Origin: Asparagopsis taxiformis
Lineage: Eukaryota > Rhodophyta > Florideophyceae > Bonnemaisoniales > Bonnemaisoniaceae
Reading direction: 5' to 3'
NCBI GenBank assembly: GCA_030407315.1
Contig: JALQPE010002421.1
Span: forward strand, 28,631-92,630
Length of the DNA stretch: 64,000 nucleotides
A program made the translations under genes and the position numbers. Under the pieces are notes generated by a model that did not search any database, was not told the origin of the DNA, and saw only the letters and a list, made by a program, of their open reading frames with translations. Shown piece after piece: positions 9,241 through 18,296 of the stretch; the first letter of the stretch is position 1, and each line of letters begins with the position of its first letter.

Positions 9241-12200
9241 CTACTTCTCTGCAGTCCAGTAGCGCGATCCATAGTCAACGAATATCTCTTCCCCAGCTCG
9301 AACATCTACTACAACCTGCGCTAGGATGAGATCAGGTTTTGCTACTGCATACTTGAAGTCGCAAGTAGGATTGACGTCTTTGTGAACTCGGAACTCTGCA
9401 TTTTTTCTGCGTTGCACATTTGCAACTCTCTCCATTCCGTCAATGGTCCTACTGTCGTTGAGGTAGCTGCAGACATTGTATTCCGCTGGTACAAGATATA
9501 TCTTGTCGACCGGTGCTTCTTCTCCGATGACACTGGTCTCCATCTCCATGTTGAAGTTTTGGAATCTTTCACCAGTACAACCGAACCCGTCCGGTCCGTA
9601 CAAGCGACTGCGTTGCGGTTCATTCTCCCCAATCTTCCCGTATAAAATTGTCCCATTATACCATCCAACAACAGAGCCCCTCTCTAAATCTTCTGCGGCA
9701 AAAACCCCCAATCCTCCCTCTCGAACTGTCGATGCAGCAACAATAACGTTGTGAAAGGAGGCATCTACTGCAAGCATCATCTCAGGGTCAACGGAGAAAA
9801 CCTTGCCTAAATCTTCTACGCCCCATTCATTCATTGGGACTTCGGCAAGTCTTCGGAGCATGCTTTGATCCCGCGCAACAGAGGAGACAAATCGCAACAT
9901 ATGCAGTGGTAGTGAAGATACCGACGGGAATCCATCAGGCGCATCACTTCGATGTCGAAGTCTTTCACTTCCTACATTGCTCCTTATCGAGTAATTCCAT
10001 TCTTTGTTAGCGAGAATACTCGATATGTCATTTTTGGTTGCCTCCCCAAAAACTCCATCTCGACCTTGCCTAACAAAGCAATCCAGCAACAACGGCTGAG
10101 CTGATCCATGGCATGTGGCGTCTTTTTCACATCCAATAAACTTGCGATACAGACCATCTCTCATTGTCATGCAAGCTATTGCAGTAGAATACGTTCCGGA
10201 GAATAGATCTACCACAATGTCTCCTGGCTTTGAAAACCTTGAAATAAGCTCTCGAAGTATGGACAGAGGCTTCTGCTCCGCACGTAGCCTTTTGTCTTCG
10301 AAGTTCAATGACTCACCAGGTCCGAGCTTTGGGCAGTTGTCGATTGCGTTCACGTACCCTGGATGTCGTGAAAGGTCACGGTTATGCAAAGAATAATCAA
10401 CCATTTCAAACGCGGCAGCTCCCATCCCACGTTTGAAACTGTGCACAACAAACTCGTGAATGTTGTGTAATGAACACGATTTGTTCATTGGGTTTTGGAT
10501 GAATACGTAGGGACGACGGCTTAGAATGAGAGGAACATCGTCTGTACGCATGGATTGTTCCCCGCTTTCTGCATTTTGAAGAGCTTCTCCCCACCCAACC
10601 AACTGTTTGATACTGGAAAATATCAGGGCATGTCCTCCAGGGCGCAGCATTCGAGAAATGTCCTTTCCAGTACGAAACATTTGTGCGCTATTGATGTCAT
10701 CATAGTCTGAATTGGTCTTGCCTTTCTCCCTCCGCGTGTTGAAGGGTGGATCGGTGAGCACAAGTTGTGCTTGTCCATCAATAGTATTCCCTGAAAGCAT
10801 GCCAATGGAATCAGTGTTAACCTGGTGCACTAACCTCGAGGCTGTACAGTTGTAAGCCACGCAAAATCTCTTCATGACCTTTTTCAATTGCACAATATGA
10901 TCCGGTACCCCCTCTTCCTCACCCACTGCCTCCGCTGACGGTGTATCCTCCGCAACATCTTGCATAACCGTGTCCATTGCGGACGAAGCCCTCCCATCCA
11001 TGCTGGATGTATACTGGGATCCAGAGTCATTGGTAGGTTTCCTTCCACCTGTACCTAAACGGCGAGTGCTGTGCTGCATTGATTCATTCGACTCAAGACG
11101 ATCTCTTTCTCGAGAAAGAGATCTGGATGCTGCGTTGCGCTGTTCAGTCTCGTAGAGAATTTTCAAGTCGCAGACATCAACTGGCTTCACACGCATTTCA
11201 CGGTTCCAGTTCTTCCATACCTTGAGTCTTTCGTGACCATCCAATGCGATGGATTGTTCTATTCTTGCTTCGATGAAGGCGTTCAATCCGAACCGGTCAG
11301 GCTGATGGAAAAATTTAGTGCGCAGCCCTTCCATCTGGTTCGTACTTGATCCGAATACATCAATGCCTATCATACAGTCATACACAGACACTAGTACGGC
11401 TTCTGTCAAAGACCTCAACCTTGCATCAACAGAGATATCCAAAGTGCCTGGATAACCTGCATTCTCGCGGAGTTTCACTACCGGGGACGGAAGCAGAAGA
11501 TCTGAGTAGTGGTCAGGATGTGCCCACCCGTCAGTACGATTAGCAAGACAGATGAATTGGAATTTCTCAGAGTCGAAAACCATGTATGGGCGACACATCA
11601 TGTAGGCGCTTTCGAAGCCCAGAATCATCGCTGTTGTATCCCAGGCAGACATGACCCTTTCCAAAACGACACCCACAGACTCTCCGTTTGCTCTTGTGCG
11701 CTGGAAAGGGGCGAATGTAGAAGTCTCTGTATCCCTCCCAGTTCTACGACGCTTCCTACCCCGGCGAATGGGTGCATTTCTGCGTCTAGTGAGGGCAATG
11801 TGCACAAATGAAATCATAAACATCAGCCTTCCAAATACTTTGTCTTCTTCTGTTAATGTTCTACCCTGTGCACTTCTTCCAGAACGAAAATACTCACAGG
11901 TGAGGACTTCGCGACACAATGGAGAAGCAATTTCACCACTTGTAGACATCCCAAACAACTGCTCGCCGACTGATGCTCTTTTCTCGAGAGATGTGGGAAA
12001 CTCCTTCATCGCAAAATTGTTCTGAACTTCCACCGGCCTTCCCCATACAATACAGAACAACTGCCACAGACAGCGAACCATTTTGGGATTGGGTTCTTCT
12101 ATGCGACTGTAGGGGCGAAGCACACGAAGAATTGACAAGCAACTCTCGTACTGTGGCTGCCTCAGCACAGTTTCTGCCAAATCTTCGCGCTGAGATCCCA

Positions 12201-12750
12201 CGGCGAGCCATCGCCTAATGGATGGCATATTCACGTCGCGAATTGTAACCATGCTTGAGCTTCCTTGTTTTTCACCTGCGTTTCGCTCCCAGTACCCATC
12301 TCTAAGATCCAAAGTAAGATTCAGGTACTCAATGAAAGTCATCCTCTTCTGCCTGGATGCCATATCGTTCGCGTTTGATGCTTTCACACTATCTAGAAGG
12401 AAAGCAGCACTTGTAATCGGAGATATGTCGACTTCTTCTTCAATCATAGGAACAGTGAAATCACGCGGAAGCTCACCGTTCTCTATGAGCTTGATTACAG
12501 CTTTCGAACGATGCGCACCATCCAGCACCTCTACCTCACCGGCAATGATCCGACCGGTAATTGGGTTGTTGTCATTGTAGCCGTAAACCTGAATGCTCTC
12601 GGCAATAACATCGACGTGCCTGTAGTCGATTTCTCGAATCTCGACATATCTTTTGATCTTGAATGGGTCGATGTGCAATAGCCCATTGCGCCGCTCACCA
12701 TGAAGGGGACGCCCAGAGGTGCTCGCTGGATTTCTCTTCTCAGAGGCCAT
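9241..12750 (-). CDS. ParB-like / beta-class DNA amino-methyltransferase / SET-domain fusion (intact, copy 1)
   Basis: A single frame of 1169 residues. Residues ~25-110 form a ParB/Srx-like domain with DGAHR at 77-81. A long helical middle part follows, with an NLS-like RRGRKRRR cluster near 330-340 and a disordered acidic linker near 550-620. The methyltransferase has motif IV, DPPF, at 667-670, followed ~180 residues later by motif X/I (KPLSILRELISRFSKPGD then VVDLFSG at ~846-851 and FIGCEKD). That IV-before-I order is the beta class of N6-adenine/N4-cytosine methyltransferases such as CcrM. The glycine loop reads FSGTYST where FxGSGTT is usual. Residues ~1000-1167 match a SET domain: GGLGVFAAEDLERG, a SYLNDSR segment where NHSC is usual, and GEEIFVDYG at the C-terminus. 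Inference: a nuclear protein that may write DNA amino-methylation and histone lysine methylation together. It diverges from gene X over a 731-bp shared promoter region. Confidence 0.75.
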   Translation of the reverse strand: MASEKRNPASTSGRPLHGERRNGLLHIDPFKIKRYVEIREIDYRHVDVIAESIQVYGYNDNNPITGRIIAGEVEVLDGAHRSKAVIKLIENGELPRDFTVPMIEEEVDISPITSAAFLLDSVKASNANDMASRQKRMTFIEYLNLTLDLRDGYWERNAGEKQGSSSMVTIRDVNMPSIRRWLAVGSQREDLAETVLRQPQYESCLSILRVLRPYSRIEEPNPKMVRCLWQLFCIVWGRPVEVQNNFAMKEFPTSLEKRASVGEQLFGMSTSGEIASPLCREVLTCEYFRSGRSAQGRTLTEEDKVFGRLMFMISFVHIALTRRRNAPIRRGRKRRRTGRDTETSTFAPFQRTRANGESVGVVLERVMSAWDTTAMILGFESAYMMCRPYMVFDSEKFQFICLANRTDGWAHPDHYSDLLLPSPVVKLRENAGYPGTLDISVDARLRSLTEAVLVSVYDCMIGIDVFGSSTNQMEGLRTKFFHQPDRFGLNAFIEARIEQSIALDGHERLKVWKNWNREMRVKPVDVCDLKILYETEQRNAASRSLSRERDRLESNESMQHSTRRLGTGGRKPTNDSGSQYTSSMDGRASSAMDTVMQDVAEDTPSAEAVGEEEGVPDHIVQLKKVMKRFCVAYNCTASRLVHQVNTDSIGMLSGNTIDGQAQLVLTDPPFNTRREKGKTNSDYDDINSAQMFRTGKDISRMLRPGGHALIFSSIKQLVGWGEALQNAESGEQSMRTDDVPLILSRRPYVFIQNPMNKSCSLHNIHEFVVHSFKRGMGAAAFEMVDYSLHNRDLSRHPGYVNAIDNCPKLGPGESLNFEDKRLRAEQKPLSILRELISRFSKPGDIVVDLFSGTYSTAIACMTMRDGLYRKFIGCEKDATCHGSAQPLLLDCFVRQGRDGVFGEATKNDISSILANKEWNYSIRSNVGSERLRHRSDAPDGFPSVSSLPLHMLRFVSSVARDQSMLRRLAEVPMNEWGVEDLGKVFSVDPEMMLAVDASFHNVIVAASTVREGGLGVFAAEDLERGSVVGWYNGTILYGKIGENEPQRSRLYGPDGFGCTGERFQNFNMEMETSVIGEEAPVDKIYLVPAEYNVCSYLNDSRTIDGMERVANVQRRKNAEFRVHKDVNPTCDFKYAVAKPDLILAQVVVDVRAGEEIFVDYGSRYWTAEK

Positions 12751-13481
12751 CGAGAAATAGATTCTTCACCTCAATCAGCCACCAGCAGAAAACAATCTTC
12801 TCTCCTACCTGCCGTTAAAAACCTTCGGCAACAATCTTGATAAACCTTAAATGCACAGTTAAAGAGTTAACCTGAATATTTTCAGGTATACTTTGGCTAG
12901 GTAGGGTACGTAATGAGGAATAATTAGGTTCTTCGGCGGCCTTTCAATACAATTATTTCGCCAACGGACATTTCCATTTTTGTTTTGAATTTGAAGTCCC
13001 CTCGAGAGATTGAGTTTGAAATCTGCCATCGGAGATTTCAAAACCAATCTCTTGAGAGGACTTCATCTTCTGTTCGAACTTGTAGACTCGTTCTTACAAC
13101 CAGTATATAAATATACACATTGATTTCACTGCATCATTCTCGATCCCTGCGTCTGTTTATACATACACGTCTAGGTTCCGTTATATTGCCACAGCGAAAA
13201 ATACACCCAATCTACTGGTAATGGCTTCGAGCAGCTCGGAATAAGATCTTTATTATATGGTGATGAATGTTCAAGAGAGATGATCATCACGATGTTGGTC
13301 TCCCATGTCGCTTGGGACAGGTGTTAGTAATTTATAACCGTTACGAGTTATGCAAGTATAAAAATAGTAACCTACCAATTTTCTCTCTATCATTCCACAC
13401 GGATACAAGCTGTACAGTTTCGTCATCTTTCCTGTTTCCTCAGTCGATACCTCTTCCATTCTTTTCCTGGGAATACCCATT
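12751..13481. promoter_or_regulatory. Divergent promoter region between MTase-SET and gene X (copy 1)
   Basis: This 731-bp gap separates two divergently transcribed genes. It contains TATA-like strings towards gene X (TATATAAATATA near 13100-13115 and GTATAAAAAT near 13356-13366) and a near-perfect hairpin at 12992-13065, listed separately. Which TATA-like string is used cannot be told from sequence. Confidence 0.45.
12992..13065. repeat. Hairpin in the divergent promoter
   Basis: An inverted repeat starts TGAAGTCC-CTC-AGAGATTG and ends CAATCTCT-GAG-GGACTTCA, with inner arms TTTGAAATCT / AGATTTCAAA around a short loop. Total 74 bp with only a few mismatches. It is unrelated in sequence to the 3'-gap palindromes and I see no counterpart in the matching gap of copy 2. 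Confidence 0.75.
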
Positions 13482-14870
13482 ATGCAAGACCCAACAGACT
13501 TTGTCTCCGAAGGATCAGTCATTGAAGTAGAATGGAGTTTACGAACGAGAGGAAGGAAACAGAAAAAGGTTTGGTGGGGCGCCAAAGTTTTGAGTACTGC
13601 CAAGCCGGACGCGTCCGGAGAACATCGTTTGACTGGAAACTTGTTTGTTACGCTGCAATATCAATCTGAACACGGTTTCGACCAGTCAGTCTCTACAGCA
13701 AAATTATTCAAGAACAATTCGCTGCTGGACATTGACTCTGGAAACATGCTACGTTGGAGGTTTGGAGAGCAACTAGCACTAGAGCAGACGATCTCGTCTG
13801 CGGGTGAAGACAGTTTCCATAAAAAAGACTGCAAACAAAACATGTTGAGTCGATCCAAGTCCGAGCCGCGCTTAGTTTGCGATGAGAGTCCTCCTGGTCC
13901 TAACATCAATGAGGACATATCCAAGCTGTTTCAAAAGGTATCCTACCTCGAAAGGCAGATTCTCAACTGTCGCGGTTCATCAAGCGCTACTGGACCCATC
14001 TTCGGAAACATTGTGTGCGACTACCTGTTCCAGAGAGTTGGCTTAAAACTGGACAAACCCCTGTCCTCCAAAATCACGAAGTCTGAAACAGGCCGGGAAG
14101 TGAGCTCCTTGGTGCAAGACTATGTGACGGCAAGAGCAGATTGCTCGCTTGAACAGTTTTTACAACTTTCCAGGCTATGCGAAGAGAAGAACAACCCAAA
14201 CACAATTTTCCTGCCGAGCGTCGAGGCGGTTCGAATTTCAACTGGGAGAGATAAAGAGCTATCGATCCACTTTGGAACATACTATGACCTCTGCAATACT
14301 TTAGCTCCTTCCATGTCTACATGCACGAACTCTACTATCCTCAAGTGGAAGAAAACACGACACGATTCTGGGTCTTCTGTCATTAGAGTTTTGGGAACTC
14401 TAGCAGACAGTGCTTCAGAAGATTCTATTCCATCTACAAAGGCTGTTCTTGTTGGTTCCTCTTTATACAGGAGATCTGAAAACATGAGTAGTACTGTCGT
14501 TCTTACTCGAGAATCTGATGAATACGACTATGTCAATTGCAGCTATTCGTATCCTTTGGAAGCTCGCTTCCTCTCAAGTCGAGAAATGCAGGAGAACTTT
14601 GAGCTGCCGGACAGCAAAAATTTCAAACTGGCCAACTCGTTCTCACTGACCTGGAAACCTGTTCAAGGCCCTCGTCCATATGGAACTTTCGAGCGCGTTC
14701 TCAAGAATGTTGTGTTGGGAACTGCATACTTGAACCTCCCAGCATGCATTTTCAGTGGACACACCATCTGCAGCGAGCTAGACACAATTGGACATGACGT
14801 TATCGTTGGACAGAATAGTTCCCCTGTCGATGCACCTCATCCTACCGTACACGATGTCGCCTCCGAGTAA
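13482..14870 (+). CDS. Gene X, copy 1: element-encoded protein with possible Tudor/agenet-like N-terminus
   Basis: A 462-residue intact frame, paralogous over its whole length to 22279-23640 in copy 2. The N-terminal ~90 residues (GSVIEVEWSL..., WWGAKVL..., YQSEHGFD, ending in LRWR) resemble a small beta-barrel of the Tudor/agenet/PWWP kind: a G-x-V/I-E-V strand, an aromatic W-x-A-x-V strand and a charged third strand. That fold call is by eye and weak. A short helical stretch follows (about 145-160) and then a globular C-terminal part conserved between copies (KxxKPLS...ITKSE, ADCSLEQF, EYDYVN / EFDHVN, CIFSGxTxCxELxxIG). No enzyme motif is visible. It diverges from the methyltransferase and converges on gene Y, so it belongs to the same cargo block. 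A chromatin-reader or accessory role is inference. Confidence 0.6.
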   Translation: MQDPTDFVSEGSVIEVEWSLRTRGRKQKKVWWGAKVLSTAKPDASGEHRLTGNLFVTLQYQSEHGFDQSVSTAKLFKNNSLLDIDSGNMLRWRFGEQLALEQTISSAGEDSFHKKDCKQNMLSRSKSEPRLVCDESPPGPNINEDISKLFQKVSYLERQILNCRGSSSATGPIFGNIVCDYLFQRVGLKLDKPLSSKITKSETGREVSSLVQDYVTARADCSLEQFLQLSRLCEEKNNPNTIFLPSVEAVRISTGRDKELSIHFGTYYDLCNTLAPSMSTCTNSTILKWKKTRHDSGSSVIRVLGTLADSASEDSIPSTKAVLVGSSLYRRSENMSSTVVLTRESDEYDYVNCSYSYPLEARFLSSREMQENFELPDSKNFKLANSFSLTWKPVQGPRPYGTFERVLKNVVLGTAYLNLPACIFSGHTICSELDTIGHDVIVGQNSSPVDAPHPTVHDVASE

Positions 14871-15009
14871 AACGTTTTCTATCTTTTCTAGATGGGTCTA
14901 CAAGACTGTTCAGAGTTAGTCAACCTCGATTAAGTCGATGGTATCCATCGATACATGCTCCGTATCTTTCTGGCCTGTTCCTTCGTCCAGGGACTGTCTG
15001 CATTCTGTA

Positions 15010-15195
15010 ACAATGATTGCCCTCCACTTGGCAAAATATCCCTGAAAATAATACCGGGTATTATTCTTAGGTTTCGTCCAGGGATCGCCTGTAGTCGGTA
15101 CGAATGATTGCCCTCCACTTGGCAAAATATTCCTCAAAATAATACCCGGTATTATTTTCCGCACTACTCTGCCAGGTGGAGCTACGGCATTGGAT
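15010..15195. repeat. Pair of compound palindromes, copy-1 family (gap 4)
   Basis: Cores at 15045-15065 and 15136-15158 (AATAATACCSGGTATTATT) are preceded by direct copies of GATTGCCCTCCACTTGGCAAAATATYCCT. The second is followed by TGCCAGGTGGAGC and GCATTGG, completing a hairpin with the CCACTTGGCA block. They lie between the convergent ends of X and Y. 15196-15477 and 14871-15009 show no gene. Confidence 0.8.
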
Positions 15196-15477
15196 GGGAC
15201 TGCACAGGCCCCGAAGCTACTAGAGGCGTGCTCAATGACAGGGTAAAACTCTTAACCGTAGTAGACATGACGCTTTCTAGTCGCAGAGTGAGCTGAAAAA
15301 TAAGAACGATAGCTATTGTTTCCAGTACACCATGTAGTACGTAGCATGCTAGGGTGCACCTTTTCCACTCATATCCTAGACAGTTTCATATCTAAAGGTT
15401 TCTATTTCTCCTCAGTCTGCCTCGTCGTAATTATTTTACTTCAAAGGTTATGAAACTTTACTTATCCGCTTCCATTA

Positions 15478-17001
15478 TCAATCTTCCTCATCAAGGAAAA
15501 CTTCAACGTAGCTTTCACTCCCATCTTCTTCATTTCCATGTCCGCTATCCTCCTCAAACGCGGTACTACGCTGTTCCAAGTGTTGTTCATCGAATTTTTC
15601 GTTAGTAATTGTCAGTACATCTTCGCAGAGATGCCTCTTACAGATTCGCTCACTCGGCAACATCGCCTTTCCTAATTGTTTGAGCTCGTCTTGTACACTT
15701 TCTTCGAAGGTCTGACCTGATTGTACCTTGAAAATTCCTAGAATCCCGGAAGCGATTGCATAGACAAATCTGAGTGAATTGCAGGAACGTCGCAGGAAAA
15801 CCATTCTACTCGTGCATTAAAGGAAAGCAATTGCAGTGTTCAGGGCTACCTCCAGGATATTGATTCTCCTTCGAATCATCCTTTTGGCCACACATCCCGA
15901 TATCTCGACTTCGTACTGAATGATGACAACCATCTCTTTCCGCTCAGCGATGAATTGTATCAAGATCTCGGAATTCTTGTCATCCACAACTTTCCGTTCC
16001 TCAGGCCTTAGATTTCCGTTGGTCACACGGGTATCGGGGATAACATCCATATCTCGAATGAGATCGTGAGTTGGAAACTCGAAAGTGATAGAGGCGTCCG
16101 TTTCCAAGACTAGAGCGAACCCCAGTTCGACAGGGAATCGATGGCGCACCTGCTCTCTAGACTTGTTCAGGAAACCGAGCACCTTTGTCAGCGCAACTTT
16201 CGTAACAGCCAAATATATTTCACGCTTGCTCAACTGTCCACCATTTCCATCTGTTTTCCTCCGCTTCCTAGCCCCTCCGTCAATGCTTCCTGCAGGCTGG
16301 TTTCGGCCATCGCCAGTGGCACCATAAACAACTTCTTCGATTATTTTGTCCAGAATGTACTTGTTCTCCTTCCAGACGTTGAACGCATTCGAATCGCGTC
16401 CAGAGCTCGAGCCTTCCACTGTACGGCATGTACCCGACTTTTCCTTCTGAATGTTCCGCAGGAGAGACATCACCACTTGGAATCGAAGCTCGATGTTGTT
16501 CTTCCCGGTGTTGGATTGGAACACATCCCTCTTGTCATTGCTCTGCTTCGCAAACATCATTGCAGAGAGCAACCTGCAACCACGGAGGTCGTAGATTCCT
16601 TGGTTGGTGTAAATTGTCGCCCCAGCATCAATCTTGTCGACCAGCAAAGGTACAACAGTTCCAAATACTGCACACAGAAAATTGTAAGAAAACGATAGTT
16701 CTGCTGACTGCGAGATGCGCAAACGGTCCCTGTCCTTGTCAGTCATCCCCTTCTTCGAATTGCCCTGACTCTGCTGTAATAAACCATCACAGATGTCTTT
16801 CACACCCTGTAATTCCGTTACTATAAACTCGACGCGACTCATCAGCTTTTCGATTTGCTGGCGTTGGGACGTTCGATCATCGTCGATTTCATCCATCCTC
16901 TCCCCAATACGACGAACTTCCCCAGTCACTGTCCTGAATCCCTCTCGAATAATCCCTGCGAGGCAGTCATTTGGATTTTCCTCACGACGCTGAGATTCCA
17001 T
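15478..17001 (-). pseudogene. Gene Y, copy 1: coiled-coil nuclear-type protein with an in-frame stop
   Basis: Reads as about 507 codons from ATG at 16999-17001 to the stop near 15478, the same length as its intact paralogue at 23916-25442 (508 aa). A TAA at 15817-15819 interrupts the frame where copy 2 has a glutamine codon; four codons later the homologous MVFLRRS (copy 2: MFLRRS) resumes in the same frame. Residues ~1-90 are predicted coiled coil (heptad-like, many Glu/Lys/Ile). Next come a DKDRxRLRI/ELSFS segment, a stretch with NNIELRFQVVMSL, a basic NLS-like RKRRKTDG cluster, the conserved block LAVTKVALTKVLGFLNKSREQVRHRF and an acidic C-terminal tail. No known enzymatic motif. The single change looks like a nonsense mutation; stop readthrough is possible. 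Function unknown; a structural partner of the methyltransferase is only an inference from linkage. Confidence 0.65.
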
Positions 17002-17693
17002 CTTCCGTCAAACTTCTCCTCTCGTTCCAATCGCAAAGTGTCACTCCAGACGATTTTCCTGCAACAAGAATGCTAGCAATAGTAACAAATAATGCCAACT
17101 ACTCTACTCATATCCTCGGAAAACGACCGATTTTCTCCTACCTTTTTTGTAACGGTCATTTCCATGTGACCATGCATCCTCTACACTTCTCACTACTAGT
17201 AGCTTCAGAATAGTTTCCTCTCTTCTCTACTTGAACTCACATGCGAACACATTGTACAACCCTATCCTGGACAACTATTGCAACATTGAATCTCAGAAAA
17301 TACCAATCACCAATTACTATCAAGGCAGTACTTGCAGGCAGTACAATTCACTGCCGGAGCCAGTATATTTTACTGCCTGATTCTAATGCCAGGTCATTTG
17401 CCAGGGCAGTACTGTACGGCAGTACATTCCATTGCAGAAATCATCAAAAATCACTGCATTGCACTACTGCCCTGTGGTACCAGCAAAAATTACTAGAATT
17501 TGCTATCGTACAGTACTGCATTCTGCTACATACCGTACTGCCAGGAAATTTTGTATTTTACTGTCTGCGGCACTAGAACTGAAAAAATTAAAATAGTAAT
17601 TTTACTGCCTCAGGCACTACATTGCTCAGGCAGTGATTTTTACTGCCTCAGGCAGTAAATTTACTACATTTTTTGATCTCAAACTCAGTAGTG
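17002..17693. repeat. Right subterminal region and terminal inverted repeat of CACTA copy 1
   Basis: From about 17310 to 17665 the sequence is filled with inverted and direct copies of GGCAGTA / TACTGCC (for example CAGGCAGTGATTTTTACTGCC), the subterminal transposase-binding-type repeats of CACTA elements. The end itself, read inwards on the reverse strand, starts CACTACTGAGTTTGAGAT at 17693. 17002-17300 is the upstream region of gene Y. Confidence 0.8.
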
Positions 17694-18105
17694 TAGAAAG
17701 ATGTGAGTGAGAAATTGTGTAGCAACGCAGCATGTAGAACACCAGTAAGACAGCGATGTAGGAGAAGCAGTAACCCCATTACAGTGCGGGCCGTTTACCG
17801 GGGATGCTGACAGCAAAGTCATCGTTACGATGACTTTGCTGTAAGGAACTGTTTCCTTGCAGTGGCCAAAGAATTTTTTACCGGGTAAAAAATCCGCAAG
17901 AACTTTACCAAGATCGGCAAGAAATTTGGCGTGGCGCTGTAATGATTTGTTTTCTTACAGCAAAGTCATCGTAACGATGACTTTGCTGTCAGCATCCCCG
18001 GTAAACGGCCCGCACTGTAATGGGGTGACTGCTTCTCCTACATCGCTGTCTTACTGGTGTTCTACATGCTGCGTTGCTACACAATTTCTCACTCACATCT
18101 TTCTA
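17694..18105. repeat. Large hairpin with two copy-2/3-family palindromes, abutting the copy-1 terminus
   Basis: Arms of about 135 bp (17694-17828 and 17970-18105) are nearly perfect reverse complements, starting TAGAAAGATGTGAGTGAG and ending CTCACTCACATCTTTCTA. Nested inside are two ~37-bp palindromes with ACAGCAAAGTCATCG half-sites (17808-17844, 17955-17990) and a TTTTTTACCGGGTAAAAAA core (near 17874-17893). It starts at the first base after the CACTA end at 17693. 18106-18296 holds nothing further. Confidence 0.85.
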
Positions 18106-18296
18106 GTTTCTCTCCTTTTCGTATCCATAGGTAAAGCAGTAGAAAAGTGGATAGTTTGCACTCCAGGCCGCAGATGCCTTCCTGCAGTCATGTCACGATT
18201 GTTGTAGTCTAGTCTATAATATCTAGCGCTCTTGCAAGATGATGCACAGTCTATTGTCTCTGCCAATGCGTGTTTACTCAAATCTATCAAAGTAGC

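Larger units (their letters stand above)
1..17693 (+). mobile_element. CACTA-type transposon, copy 1 (right part; left end off-window)
   Basis: The right boundary is seen at 17693: read on the reverse strand the end starts CACTACTGAGTTTGAGAT, and the same start (CACTACGGTGTTGA) occurs at 51594 and, inverted, at about 40471. CACTAC termini with subterminal repeats are the hallmark of the CACTA/EnSpm superfamily. Gene order inside is transposase end (+), ParB-dioxygenase 1 (+), ParB-dioxygenase 2 (+), ParB-methyltransferase-SET (-), X (+), Y (-). The MTase/X/Y order recurs in copy 2 and the transposase/dioxygenase order recurs in copy 3, so the cargo is a stable part of the element and not a chance neighbourhood. 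The left terminus lies before base 1. Copy 1 has its own palindrome family (core AATAATACCCGGTATTATT) and GGCAGTA-type subterminal repeats, different from copies 2 and 3. Confidence 0.75.

Noticed and set aside
5734..12750. Bacterial plasmid or phage partition and restriction-modification locus
   Set aside because: ParB-like and methyltransferase domains suggest bacteria, but fusion to SET, NLS-like clusters, chromoviruses and CACTA ends show a eukaryotic setting.
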